Assembly: GCF_009711185.1 (NCBI RefSeq)
Contig: NZ_WMIF01000021.1
Coordinates: 1 to 64,000, forward strand
DNA length: 64,000 nucleotides
From: Paracoccus limosus
GTDB taxonomy: Bacteria; Pseudomonadota; Alphaproteobacteria; Rhodobacterales; Rhodobacteraceae
Reading direction: 5' to 3'
The notes under the pieces were generated by a model that did no database searches, was not told the origin of the DNA, and saw only the letters and a program-made list of their open reading frames with translations. Of the stretch, positions 55,164-63,699 are shown piece by piece (positions within the stretch are counted from its first letter, which is position 1; the number at the start of each line of letters is the position of its first letter). The position numbers were made by a program, and so were the translations under genes.

Positions 55164-55209
55164 GCCGGATGGTCTGGCGCCTGCGAACTGGTTTCGCAGG
55201 CGCCACCCG

Positions 55210-55458
55210 TCATTTTACGTTCTTTTCCTTCTGCCCCTCGGCCTTGCACAGGGAATCGGCCTCGGCCACGCTCATCTTGGCAGGGCGGTCGATTGCGCGG
55301 TCCCAGACGACCAGCTTCTTCGTATAAAGCTGACAGGTCACCGGGCCGGCGGGGCTGCTGATCTTGACCGGGGTGGTTTCATAATTCTTGGGATCCATGG
55401 AGCAGGCGCCTAGCAGGACGGCGGCCGAGAACAGGAAGAATGGTGCCTTGATCGTCAA
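55210..55458 (-). CDS. Small lipoprotein of unknown function
   Basis: An 82-residue protein with a lipoprotein signal: hydrophobic FFLFSAAVLLGAC with lipidation cysteine C19. The mature peptide has two more cysteines (VTCQLYT and DSLCKAEG), possibly disulfide-linked, and a lysine-rich end. The start is TTG (55458) with GGAG eight bases upstream. I do not recognise the family. The opposite-strand aminotransferase converges on it, 46 nt away. Confidence 0.7.
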   Translation of the reverse strand: MTIKAPFFLFSAAVLLGACSMDPKNYETTPVKISSPAGPVTCQLYTKKLVVWDRAIDRPAKMSVAEADSLCKAEGQKEKNVK

Positions 55459-55568
55459 TTCTTAACTCCAGGTTGATTCTGCGCATTTCCATGCCGTCAT
55501 ATTGGAGTATTTCGCGTTAGGCGTGTAAAGTGGATCAGGGGAACATCTTCTGATTTATGCCTGAAATC

Positions 55569-55596
55569 AAAAAGGCCGCCCCCGAAGGAGCGGCCC
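55569..55596 (-). terminator. Rho-independent terminator of the trigger factor gene
   Basis: On the minus strand a strong GC stem (GGCCGC ... GCGGCC) closed by a TTCG tetraloop is followed by TTTTT. It lies 25 nt after the tig stop. This is the clearest intrinsic terminator in the window. Confidence 0.9.
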
Positions 55597-55620
55597 TGAT
55601 AGGTTCGGGGCGAGGCCGGA

Positions 55621-56955
55621 TCAGACGTTGTCCAGCGCCTCGATGGCCTTTTCCAGATCTTCCTTGGACACGGTCTTGTCCGAGACCTTGGCGCCTTCCA
55701 CGATGTGGTCGACGACCTTGTCTTCGAAGATCGGCGCGCGCAGCTGCTGCTGGGCTTGCGGGTTCTGCTGGATGAACTCGAAGAAGGCGCGTTCCTGACC
55801 CGGATATTGGCGGGCCTGACGCAGCACGGCTTGGGTCATCTCCTGATCCGAGACGGTGATCTCGGCCTTCTGGCCGATCTCGGCCAGCAGCAGCCCCAGA
55901 CGCACGCGGCGCTCGGCCAGTTTCTTATGCTCGTCCGTGGGCTCGATCTCGCCATGGTTATGGCCGTGATCGTCCGGGTGCTCTTCGTGATAGAGCTGGT
56001 GCGCGATCTGGTCGGCTTCGGCCTCGACCAGCGATTCGGGCAGCTCGAATTTCACCAGATCATCCAGCTTGTCCAGCAGGGCGCGTTTCAGCACTTGACG
56101 CGAGGCGCCTTCGTATTCGGCCCGCAGCCGCTCGCGGATCTGCGCTTTCAGCGCGTCCAGGCTGTCGGCGCCGAATTTCTTGGCCAGCTCATCGTCCAGC
56201 TCGGCCGGTTTCGGCGCTTTCACGGCTTTGACCGTGGTTTCAAAGACGGCATCCTTGCCCGCCAGACCGGGGTGGCCATAGTCTTCGGGGAATTTCACCT
56301 CGATCTTGACCTCATCGCCAGCCTTGGCGCCGACCAGCTGCGCCTCGAAGCCGGGGATGAAGCTGTTCGAGCCCAGAACCAGCGGATAGTCCTCGGCGCT
56401 GCCGCCTTCGAACAGCTCGCCATCGACCGAGCCCTTGAAGTCGATCACCAGCTGATCACCGTCCTTGGACTTGGTGCCTTTCTTGCGATCCTCGAAGGAT
56501 TGCGCGTTCTTGGCCAGATTCTCCAGCGCCTCGGTCACCTGCTCTTCGCTCGGCTCGACGACCAGACGCTCCAGCTCGACGCCCGACAGATCGGGTTCGG
56601 GGATGGCGGGCAGGGCCTCATAGGTGACGTCGACCACAAGATCGTCGCCCTCTTTCCAGGATTCGCCGCCGACCATTTCGACCTTGGGCTGCAGGGCAGG
56701 GCGGTCGCCGGATTTCTCCATATGATCGCGCAGGGCCGAGTCGATCGCTTCTTGCATGGCATCGCCCATGACGCGCGGGCCGAACTGCTTTTTCAGCATC
56801 GCCATCGGGACCTTGCCCTTACGGAAGCCCTTCATCTCGATTTCGGGCTGAGCCTCTTTCAGCTTCGTTTCAACCTGAGCGGCCAGATCGGCCGCCGGCA
56901 GGGTGAATTGGTAGCTGCGCTTCAGCCCTTCGTTCTGGGTTTCCTTGACCTGCAT
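55621..56955 (-). CDS. tig: Trigger factor
   Basis: Ribosome-bound chaperone with peptidyl-prolyl isomerase activity. The 444-residue product has the ribosome-binding motif [17 protein letters not shown] (residues ~43-60), an FKBP-type PPIase domain ([20 protein letters not shown] ... [17 protein letters not shown]) and a long helical C-terminal domain. A histidine-rich stretch ([11 protein letters not shown]) in the C-terminal part is a local insert. Start at 56955 with AAGGA upstream; an ATG six codons earlier lies inside that ribosome site. Confidence 0.95.
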   Translation of the reverse strand: MQVKETQNEGLKRSYQFTLPAADLAAQVETKLKEAQPEIEMKGFRKGKVPMAMLKKQFGPRVMGDAMQEAIDSALRDHMEKSGDRPALQPKVEMVGGESWKEGDDLVVDVTYEALPAIPEPDLSGVELERLVVEPSEEQVTEALENLAKNAQSFEDRKKGTKSKDGDQLVIDFKGSVDGELFEGGSAEDYPLVLGSNSFIPGFEAQLVGAKAGDEVKIEVKFPEDYGHPGLAGKDAVFETTVKAVKAPKPAELDDELAKKFGADSLDALKAQIRERLRAEYEGASRQVLKRALLDKLDDLVKFELPESLVEAEADQIAHQLYHEEHPDDHGHNHGEIEPTDEHKKLAERRVRLGLLLAEIGQKAEITVSDQEMTQAVLRQARQYPGQERAFFEFIQQNPQAQQQLRAPIFEDKVVDHIVEGAKVSDKTVSKEDLEKAIEALDNV

Positions 56956-57047
56956 GTGCGTTCCTTCATCCAAGCATGGGACGGCTTCTTGTCGAGGCGC
57001 CCGGCCATGCCGGATCCCCGGCCTATGGCCGTCGCGTTTCAGCGCGC

Positions 57048-57076
57048 TAGCTATGGGATTTCGCGGTCCATAGCAA
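57048..57076 (-). promoter_or_regulatory. Possible promoter of tig
   Basis: On the minus strand TTGCTA (57076-57071) and TAGCTA (57053-57048) are 17 bp apart, about 95 nt upstream of the tig start. Both boxes deviate from consensus. Confidence 0.4.
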
Positions 57077-57270
57077 GAACCAAGGGGATTTGCCGGCCCG
57101 GCCCGGTGGCGCGTCTATAGAGGTGCCGGGGCGGGCGCTCGGGAAACGCATTCCGTCCCCCTCTCGGGCGGGATATCACCGTGCCGTTTCGGAGCTGTTT
57201 CCGCATCTGTCTGGAAACATGGGGGAAATGGCAATTTTCATGTTTTCTTCATCCGAAGTGATTTTTCCGC

Positions 57271-57299
57271 TTGCGCCCATTTTCACCCACCCCTATACG
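57271..57299 (+). promoter_or_regulatory. Predicted sigma-70 promoter of tRNA-Ala
   Basis: TTGCGC (57271-57276) and TATACG (57294-57299) with a 17-bp spacer. The expected transcription start is about 35-40 nt before the tRNA 5' end. Confidence 0.65.
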
Positions 57300-57341
57300 A
57301 CGCCCTACGCAGACGGCGGAAACGTCATCTGGACCTCCGGT

Positions 57342-57417
<76 letters not shown>

Positions 57418-57816
57418 AATCCTCCCAAAGACGACGTGATGGATAAAATGAACCGGCATCCCCGGTCTCGATCCTTCATACAGGGCTGTCGTGACGCGTG
57501 GGCCTGATCCGTGATGTTGGCGGACGAACTTCAAATGAAATCTGGAATGCCGTGCTGCGGCATGGGCTCGGCGGCATGCCTGCCCCATCACCGCAATGCA
57601 GCTTGCGCGATCCAGCCCGCATATCGGTCGGCTCGATCGAAACGCATGAATTTTCGGATGATTTCTGCCACCAAGTGGCGGAGAGGGTGGGAGTGTCAGA
57701 AATGAATTTAATCATTCGCTTAGACTGTCAAACAACCCCAAAACTCCCCGTTGTATTGCTTAGGTTTATTCTGCGATTGGCAACCCGCTTGCAGGGCCTC
57801 AACCAGAGGAACTGCC
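57418..57816. other. Gap between tRNA-Ala and the phage primase
   Basis: 399 nt. Several short open frames exist on both strands (for example 57476-57715 minus, 57511-57705 plus), but none has a clear ribosome site or a recognisable product. No integrase fragment was seen. The last 120 nt are AT-richer and may hold the primase promoter. Confidence 0.6.
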
Positions 57817-60219
57817 ATGGAAGGCATCAACCTAAACGACCATTTCGACCTGTCCGACCTGCTTTCGGATAGCCCAACAGAAAACGCCGCCCCGGCTGGA
57901 ACCCGGAACGGCGTTGAAACTGCGGTGGCCGAGAAAAGCAACCTTCTCAAAGATAGCGCATTGGATGCGATCGGGCAAGGCTGGGATGCAATGGCCGCTA
58001 GCCCGCGCTGGGTGGCGTGGCGCGAAGATCAGCGCAACGGCAAACCCGTCAAAGTGCCTTATTGCGGCCCGCAGCGTATGGCACGGGCAAATGATCCGGC
58101 AACTTGGATGCCCAAGGGGCGTGCGGAGGTGCTGGCATCGGCCTTGCTGTCGGAAGGGCAGCGCGGCGGCGTAGGCCTGATGCTGGGCGACGGCATCGGC
58201 GGCGTGGATCTGGATTCGTGCTATGATGACCTGAACGGCCTTGCACCGTGGGCCGCCGAGGTCATCGACCGCTTTGCCAGCTATGCCGAAATCAGCCCCA
58301 GCGGAACGGGTGTTAAGGTGTATTTTCGATATGCGCCCGATGATTTGGAAGCCGCCCGCGCTATCATGGGAACGCAGCACGGCAAAAGCTGGTCGCGTGG
58401 CAGTCACCATGAAATCGCCTTGCATCTGGGCAACCGTTACTTTGCCTTCACGGGGCAAGGGCTGCCCGCTTCGCCTGCCGATATGCGGCTGGTTGATCGC
58501 GCGGCGCTGGAATGGCTGATCCAAAACGCCGGGCCACGGTTCAAAGGCGATGCGCCGTCACCCGTCATAGCAGCCAAGGACGAGTCCCGCAGCGGGCGGG
58601 CCTTCCGGCTGGCGGGCCAGTGCAAGCGTGCGGGCGAGTCCTTTGAACAATTCGCTGCCGCCTGTCATTCAGATGCGGCCCTTACCGAATGGGCCAAGGA
58701 CGATCGGCAATTGCGCCGCGCATGGGAACGCGCCCGTGATCTACCTGCTGTCGATCTGGCCGATTTTGACGACCTGCCCGGCGCGATTGTTACAGATTTT
58801 GCAGTCGATGAGATTCCCGACCTGTCGCACGATCAGCTTGCACTGGATCTGGGCCGCGACGGCTTCGACGCAAATGCCCGCTATGTCGGGGAACTGGGCG
58901 GCTGGCTGCTTTGGGAGGGCACGCGCTGGCAGGCTTCGCCGGGTATGCGTCCCATGTCGATCGTGCGGGACTATGTGCGGGCCAAGGCAACGGCGCTGAT
59001 GCGGTGGGCCGAAGCCAGCGCCAAGGCGCGACGGCTGGATGATGAGGCGACCAAGGAACTGATCACCGCCACGCGGGCCAAGGCCAAGGCAATGCGGCAA
59101 GATCCGTTCATTGCGGCAGTGGAACGGCTGGCGCGGTCTAACCATTGTTCCTTGAGCCGCCCCGAGAACTGGGACGCAGACGATATGCTGCTGGGCACGC
59201 CGGGCGGCACGGTGGATTTGCGCACAGGTGAGTTGCGGCCCGCCGATCGTCGCAATTACATCACCAAAAACACCAGCGTTGCGCCTGCCGCCCAAGGCGA
59301 AGCCCCAACGGCTTGGCTGCAATTCCTTTCCGAAGTCTTCCCGAACGATCCTGACATGCCGCGCTTTATCCAACGACTGGCAGGCTATGCTCTGACCGGC
59401 AGCACGCGGGAACACCGCCTTTTCCTGTTCCACGGCAGCGGGCGAAACGGCAAGGGGACACTGCTGAACACCTTGCAGGACATCATGGGCGATTATGCCA
59501 AAGGCGTGCCCACTTCGGCCCTGCTTGAGACGCGCGGGACGCAGCACGCCAGCCCGATCGCCCGCCTGCGCGGTGCGCGGCTTGTTCGCGGCGCTGAGCT
59601 ACCCGTGGGGCAGACGTGGAACGAGTCGCTCATCAAGCAACTGACAGGCGGCGACACGATCACCGCAAACCTGATGCGCCAGGACTCTTTCGAGTTCACA
59701 CCGAAGTTCACGCTTATCATTGACGGCAACACCAAGCCGCGCATCCGCACGACTGACGTTGCCATGAAAGCCCGCATGACGCTGGTGCCCTTCACCGCGT
59801 CATTCGTGGGCCGGGAAGATCGCGGGCTACCTGATCGCCTGAAAGAAGAGGCGGGTGCAATCCTGCGCTGGATGATCGACGGCGCCGTTGCGTGGCATAG
59901 GGAGGGCTTGGGCATCCCTGCTGCCGTGGAAGCCGCCTCAACCGCCTATCTGGCCGCCGAGGACGTGCTTGCCGATTTTGTCGCGGATGAGATCACGCAG
60001 GATCTGGGCTGCAAGGTCACGGTTAAGGATCTGTATCAGCGTTACCTGACGTGGTGCGATCAGGAACGCAGCAAGCCAATGGCTAAGAATACGTTCAGCG
60101 AAGCCATGGTTGAGCGTGGGCATGTGCGTCGGCCCGGTGCCAAGAACTGGCCAACCTTCTACGGCATCGCGTTGCGTGATGGTTTCGACGAATGCCCAGA
60201 AGTTGGTGAGGCAACCTGA
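57817..60219 (+). CDS. Phage/plasmid primase-polymerase with SF3 (D5-type) helicase
   Basis: An 800-residue replication protein. The N-terminal part resembles archaeo-eukaryotic primase-polymerases: GVGLMLGDGIGGVDLDSCYD with D131 and D133, SPSGTGVKVYF, and HHEIALHLGNRYFAFTG. The C-terminal part is a superfamily 3 helicase of the D5/P4 class with Walker A GSGRNGKGT (residues 540-548), followed by a domain ending in a winged-helix-like tail. The start at 57817 has AGAGGA upstream. It likely starts replication of the mobile element. Confidence 0.88.
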   Translation: MEGINLNDHFDLSDLLSDSPTENAAPAGTRNGVETAVAEKSNLLKDSALDAIGQGWDAMAASPRWVAWREDQRNGKPVKVPYCGPQRMARANDPATWMPKGRAEVLASALLSEGQRGGVGLMLGDGIGGVDLDSCYDDLNGLAPWAAEVIDRFASYAEISPSGTGVKVYFRYAPDDLEAARAIMGTQHGKSWSRGSHHEIALHLGNRYFAFTGQGLPASPADMRLVDRAALEWLIQNAGPRFKGDAPSPVIAAKDESRSGRAFRLAGQCKRAGESFEQFAAACHSDAALTEWAKDDRQLRRAWERARDLPAVDLADFDDLPGAIVTDFAVDEIPDLSHDQLALDLGRDGFDANARYVGELGGWLLWEGTRWQASPGMRPMSIVRDYVRAKATALMRWAEASAKARRLDDEATKELITATRAKAKAMRQDPFIAAVERLARSNHCSLSRPENWDADDMLLGTPGGTVDLRTGELRPADRRNYITKNTSVAPAAQGEAPTAWLQFLSEVFPNDPDMPRFIQRLAGYALTGSTREHRLFLFHGSGRNGKGTLLNTLQDIMGDYAKGVPTSALLETRGTQHASPIARLRGARLVRGAELPVGQTWNESLIKQLTGGDTITANLMRQDSFEFTPKFTLIIDGNTKPRIRTTDVAMKARMTLVPFTASFVGREDRGLPDRLKEEAGAILRWMIDGAVAWHREGLGIPAAVEAASTAYLAAEDVLADFVADEITQDLGCKVTVKDLYQRYLTWCDQERSKPMAKNTFSEAMVERGHVRRPGAKNWPTFYGIALRDGFDECPEVGEAT

Positions 60220-60228
60220 GCATGGCAT

Positions 60229-60343
60229 GGGTTAACCGGGTTAATCGGCTGGCATTATGGGCTCCTATACGCGCAGGCAAATCAGTTCCTCATTCTGACT
60301 CTATAGGAGTCGATAAGGGCGCGGTGATTAACCCGGTTAACCC
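60229..60343. repeat. 18-bp perfect inverted repeat with nested hairpins (possible replication origin or operator)
   Basis: GGGTTAACCGGGTTAATC (60229-60246) recurs as its exact reverse complement at 60326-60343. Each arm itself contains TTAACC-G-GGTTAA. Inside lie CTCCTATA (60262-60269) with TATAGGAG (60302-60309), and GACTC-TATAG-GAGTC (60297-60311). The block starts 10 nt after the primase stop, within the 268-nt gap before the small terminase gene. No convincing gene occupies the gap. Confidence 0.85.
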
Positions 60344-60487
60344 GCATCACCCGCAAGCATCTGGGCAATCGGACCAATGCATTCTCATACGTCCTCAAGG
60401 GTCCTTCCCTGCCGGGTGGCACCGCGGGGGACATGGACCTCGATGCAAAACGCTGTGCAGAATTTTTTCAACTAGGGTGTCCGAAAG

Positions 60488-61033
60488 ATGCATCTGAATC
60501 AAATCGACGATGAGAGCTGGATTCTCGATCTAAATGAACCCGCAGCACCGCAAAACGTCCTGCAGGTTATCCCGGCAGAGATGACCGAGGCCGAGCTGTC
60601 CAGCTTCCTTGGTATCACAGCCAGCCGCACGCGGACCTTGGCCCGTGACGGCGCGCTTGTGAAATCTGGGCGGGGCCGGTTCGATGTGCGGGCCTCTGTG
60701 CTTTCCTATACCGCGAGGATGCGGGAAGCGGCGGGACGGGCAGGCAATCCAGCAGCCGGTGCGGACCCCGACGCGCTAAAAGCAGAAAAGCTGCGCCTCA
60801 CCCGCGCACAGGCCGATAAAGAGGAAGCCAGAGTTCAACGCGAGCGTGGGGAACTGGTCGAAGCCGCAGCCGTCACCCGCGAGTGGGCCAGCATCCTGCG
60901 CGACCTGCGCAATGCCCTGCTGGCGGTGCCGTCCCGTTGCGGTGCAGGGCTGCCGCACCTGACCGCGACCGATGTCGCCACGATCGACAACGAAATCCTC
61001 CGCGCGCTGGAGGGGCTGGGCCATGCAGGTTGA
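60488..61033 (+). CDS. Terminase small subunit-like DNA-packaging protein
   Basis: A 181-residue protein. The N-terminal half has a helix-turn-helix-like segment (TEAELSSFLGITASRTRTLA) as in Nu1-type small terminases, followed by a charged coiled coil (KLRLTRAQADKEEARVQRER) and a C-terminal REWASILRDLRNALLAVPSR motif often seen in these proteins. It overlaps the large terminase gene by 11 nt, which supports the assignment. No good ribosome site precedes the ATG. Confidence 0.78.
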   Translation: MHLNQIDDESWILDLNEPAAPQNVLQVIPAEMTEAELSSFLGITASRTRTLARDGALVKSGRGRFDVRASVLSYTARMREAAGRAGNPAAGADPDALKAEKLRLTRAQADKEEARVQRERGELVEAAAVTREWASILRDLRNALLAVPSRCGAGLPHLTATDVATIDNEILRALEGLGHAG

Positions 61034-62774
61034 AGCTATCCGCGCCGAGGCGCTGCGGGCGCTGCTGCCGCCGCCCAACGTCCCGCTGGCTGACTGGATC
61101 GAATCCAGCGTCGTGATCCCGGCCAGCGCGTCAGCACTTCCGGGCAAGATGCAGCTTTGGCCTTTCCAGCGCGGCTGGTGCGAGGCCATCGAAGATCCCG
61201 AAATTGAACGCATCACAATCCAAAAGGGTGCGAGGATCGGTTACACGCAATGGCTCAGCGCAACGCTGGCGCATTTTGTCGCTAACGCCCCGGCGCCCAT
61301 CATTGCCCTGCAACCAACTGCCGACGATGCGCGGGATTACAGCGTCGAACTGGAGTCGCTGTTTGAGGCATCGCCCAGCCTGCGCGGGCTGCTGTCCGAC
61401 GATGCCGACGAATCCGGCCGCAGCACGATGCTTGCGCGCCGCTTTCCGGGCGGCAGCCTCAAATTTCTTGCGGCCAAATCACCGCGCAATCTGAGGCGGC
61501 ACACGACTCGTTTTCTGGCGATGGATGAAATCGACGGATACGAGGTCACACAGGAAGGCGACCCGATCAAGCTGGCCGAAATGCGAACGCTCACCTTCCG
61601 CGACCGCAAGATCTTGGCGGGCTCGACTCCCATTTTCGACTTTGGGCCGATTACCCGCCTTTATGGCGAAAGCGACCAACGCATCTACGAGGTGTTATGC
61701 CCCGAATGCGGCGGCTTCCATGAAATCGAATGGGCACAAATCACGTGGCCAGAAGGTCAGCCCGACCAAGCGGCTTGGACCTGTCCCGGCTGCGGTTGCG
61801 TCATTGAGGAACGCCACAAGCCCGCAATGGTCGCACAAGGCCGCTGGCGAGCCACAGCGCCCGAGGTGAAGGGCCACGCCGGATTCCGAATCAACTGCCT
61901 TTTCAGCCCACATCACAACGCGCGCTGGGGCAAGCTGGCAGCCGAGTTCCTGCAAGCCAAGCGCAGCCCCGAGACGCTGCAGCCATTCGTCAACACGATC
62001 CTTGGCCAGCCTTGGAAGACAGAGGGCGAAGACTTCGATGAGCATGAGCTGTTCCGACGCCGCGAACCCTTCAGCCTCGACCAGTTGCCGCCCGAGGTTC
62101 TTTGGCTGACCTGCGGAGTGGATTGCCAGGACGACCGGCTTGAGCTGGTTATCATGGGCCACGGCGAAACCGATTGGCTGGTCCTCGATCATCGCGTGAT
62201 CTGGGGGCCGATCGACGGGGAACAGGTTTGGCAGGATCTGGACTCGGTGCTGCGCGAGACTTGGAAGCATCCCAACGGCGGCACGATCAAGATTGACGCC
62301 TGCGCGGTGGACTCTGGCGACGGTGGGCACCTTGAGCATGTCATGGGCTTTTGCCGGTCGCGTTTCGGGCGTCGCGTCGTCCCGATCAAGGGCGTGCCGG
62401 GCTTCAGTCGCGGGCTGATTCAGAAGTCGGGCAATCAGCATCTTTGGCTTGTCGGTGTCGATGCTGCGAAATCGCAGTTGTTCGCGCGCGTCAGCCGGTC
62501 GCAGGGCATCCGCTTTTCCGAAGCCCTGCCGCCGATCTTCTTTGAACAGTTCGCATCAGAACGCCGCATCGTGCGCTATGTGCGCGGCAAGCCTGAAGCC
62601 CGGTTTGAGAGGATCAAAGGCAAGCGGGCCGAAACGCTGGATGCCTCAGTTTACGCGCTTGCGGTGCGGCAGCTAATCGGCCAGCGTCTGGATCTGCGGC
62701 AGGCGGAACTAGCAAGCGCGGCAGCGCCGAAAGCACCGCCGCGCGTGATTAAATCTGCTTGGATGGCGCGGTGA
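61023..62774 (+). CDS. Phage terminase large subunit (GpA family)
   Basis: A 583-residue packaging motor. The Walker A-like loop QKGARIGYTQ (residues ~67-76) is the lambda GpA type. The Walker B region is FLAMDEIDGYE. A zinc-binding CPECGGF...CPGCGC segment follows, and the nuclease domain starts CGVDCQDDRLELVIMG. Length is near the family norm and all motifs are intact. The start ATG overlaps the small terminase gene. Confidence 0.93.
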   Translation: MQVEAIRAEALRALLPPPNVPLADWIESSVVIPASASALPGKMQLWPFQRGWCEAIEDPEIERITIQKGARIGYTQWLSATLAHFVANAPAPIIALQPTADDARDYSVELESLFEASPSLRGLLSDDADESGRSTMLARRFPGGSLKFLAAKSPRNLRRHTTRFLAMDEIDGYEVTQEGDPIKLAEMRTLTFRDRKILAGSTPIFDFGPITRLYGESDQRIYEVLCPECGGFHEIEWAQITWPEGQPDQAAWTCPGCGCVIEERHKPAMVAQGRWRATAPEVKGHAGFRINCLFSPHHNARWGKLAAEFLQAKRSPETLQPFVNTILGQPWKTEGEDFDEHELFRRREPFSLDQLPPEVLWLTCGVDCQDDRLELVIMGHGETDWLVLDHRVIWGPIDGEQVWQDLDSVLRETWKHPNGGTIKIDACAVDSGDGGHLEHVMGFCRSRFGRRVVPIKGVPGFSRGLIQKSGNQHLWLVGVDAAKSQLFARVSRSQGIRFSEALPPIFFEQFASERRIVRYVRGKPEARFERIKGKRAETLDASVYALAVRQLIGQRLDLRQAELASAAAPKAPPRVIKSAWMAR

Positions 62775-62778
62775 TCGC

Positions 62779-62961
62779 TTATCGCCCGTTCAGCTCTGCG
62801 AAGGCATCCGCTGCCAGATACGCGATGGTGGCCAGGAATTGATAATCATCGACCAGCGCCGCTTCTGTAATGCGGGCCACCAAAGCCGGAATTTCAATGC
62901 TGTGTTCGGTCGCCGCCGCGCGCATAGCCTCGACGGCTGCGCCTTCCCCGGTAAGTTTCAT
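62779..62961 (-). CDS. Small hypothetical protein in the phage-like element
   Basis: A 60-residue, all-helical acidic protein, starting MKLTGEGAAVEAMRAAATEH. The ATG has GAGGGA about nine bases upstream, supporting a real gene. It converges with the terminase gene, 4 nt from its stop. I do not recognise the family. Confidence 0.55.
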   Translation of the reverse strand: MKLTGEGAAVEAMRAAATEHSIEIPALVARITEAALVDDYQFLATIAYLAADAFAELNGR

Positions 62962-63086
62962 TTGCTGATTCCCTCATGTTGCACCATGGGAATCAGCATG
63001 GCGACAGAAACGCGCATTGGCAATAATTATTTAGCAGTTACATACACTTACACTTTTCGCGTGAGATCGCACTTGAAAAGTGAAAG

Positions 63087-63401
63087 TTACGCCCGACCAA
63101 ACCTTTTCGGGACGATCCGGGCTATTGCGCCCGCGTTAATGGCCTGAATTGCAGCCGTCGCAGTTTCAAGCACCGCCGTTTCGGTCGCATCTGCCAGGTC
63201 GCGCGACCTGGAGAGGAACGGGACCTTCCGATAATCGCCGTCATCCCGAACGACGACGACGCAGAGGTGCCAACCGCGGGAAGCATGAGATGCCCACAGG
63301 CGGCGCTCACCGCCTGTAGCCGGGCGCAGCCACGCCCGCCGATCCGGGAACCGCGCCCGGAACCGCTCATCGATCATCGCGCCCTTTTCGAGTGTCTGCA
63401 T
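63087..63401 (-). CDS. Small hypothetical protein in the phage-like element
   Basis: A 104-residue basic protein if started at ATG 63401, which has AGGA seven bases upstream (MQTLEKGAMIDERFRARFPD). A longer frame to 63479 lacks a ribosome site. The centre, RGWHLCVVVVRDDGDYRKV, suggests a compact beta sheet. No family recognised. It is transcribed toward the other small minus-strand gene. Confidence 0.5.
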   Translation of the reverse strand: MQTLEKGAMIDERFRARFPDRRAWLRPATGGERRLWASHASRGWHLCVVVVRDDGDYRKVPFLSRSRDLADATETAVLETATAAIQAINAGAIARIVPKRFGRA

Positions 63402-63611
63402 GGTTTTCCTATGTGCTGAATGAATAAGGGCGGCGCGCTCACCGTAAGCCACACGCCGCCCCCGCAAATCCCGCGCCAACCAAACGCTAATCTGCCGCGC
63501 GTTTGGGGGAGGATAACCCGCCCGCGCCTTTCTTGTGGTGCGTGGGGCGATCGAAACCGCCCCACACCATCATGCCCCACGATTGAAGCCCCCACAGCTT
63601 CGCATAATGCC
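63402..63611. other. GC-rich region with two imperfect hairpins, no gene seen
   Basis: GGGCGGCG (63428-63435) pairs with CGCCGCCC (63454-63461). TGGTG...TGGGGCG (63536-63549) pairs with CGCCCCACACCA (63558-63569) with a 2-nt bulge. The open frame across it has no ribosome site. Confidence 0.55.
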
Positions 63612-63677
63612 CTTATCGCATCTTGCAGTGCCCGCTGCAACATTTTTCTTGCAGCTGGCACTGCAAGATGCGATAAG
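63612..63677. repeat. 66-nt near-perfect hairpin (29 bp, one mismatch)
   Basis: A 21-bp perfect outer stem (63612-63632 with 63657-63677) is followed by one C/T mismatch and a 7-bp inner stem GCTGCAA/TTGCAGC, closed by the 8-nt loop CATTTTTC. It ends 22 nt before the next start codon. Such length and perfection are rare by chance. Confidence 0.9.
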
Positions 63678-63699
63678 CATGAAAAAGGAGCTCCCGCCA

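Larger units (their letters stand above)
56956..57341. other. Intergenic region between tig and tRNA-Ala
   Basis: 386 nt without a credible gene. It holds a possible tig promoter (57048-57076, minus), AT-richer sequence at 57230-57270, and the tRNA promoter (57271-57299). The open frame across 57090-57446 translates the tRNA and is not a gene. Confidence 0.7.

Noticed and set aside
57498..57872. Short open frames after the tRNA
   Set aside because: They overlap the primase start or lack ribosome sites and recognisable products; no integrase fragment was identified.
60222..60497. 91-codon open frame between primase and small terminase
   Set aside because: Its peptide mostly reflects the inverted-repeat DNA (VNRVNR and NPVNP), with no ribosome site or family match.
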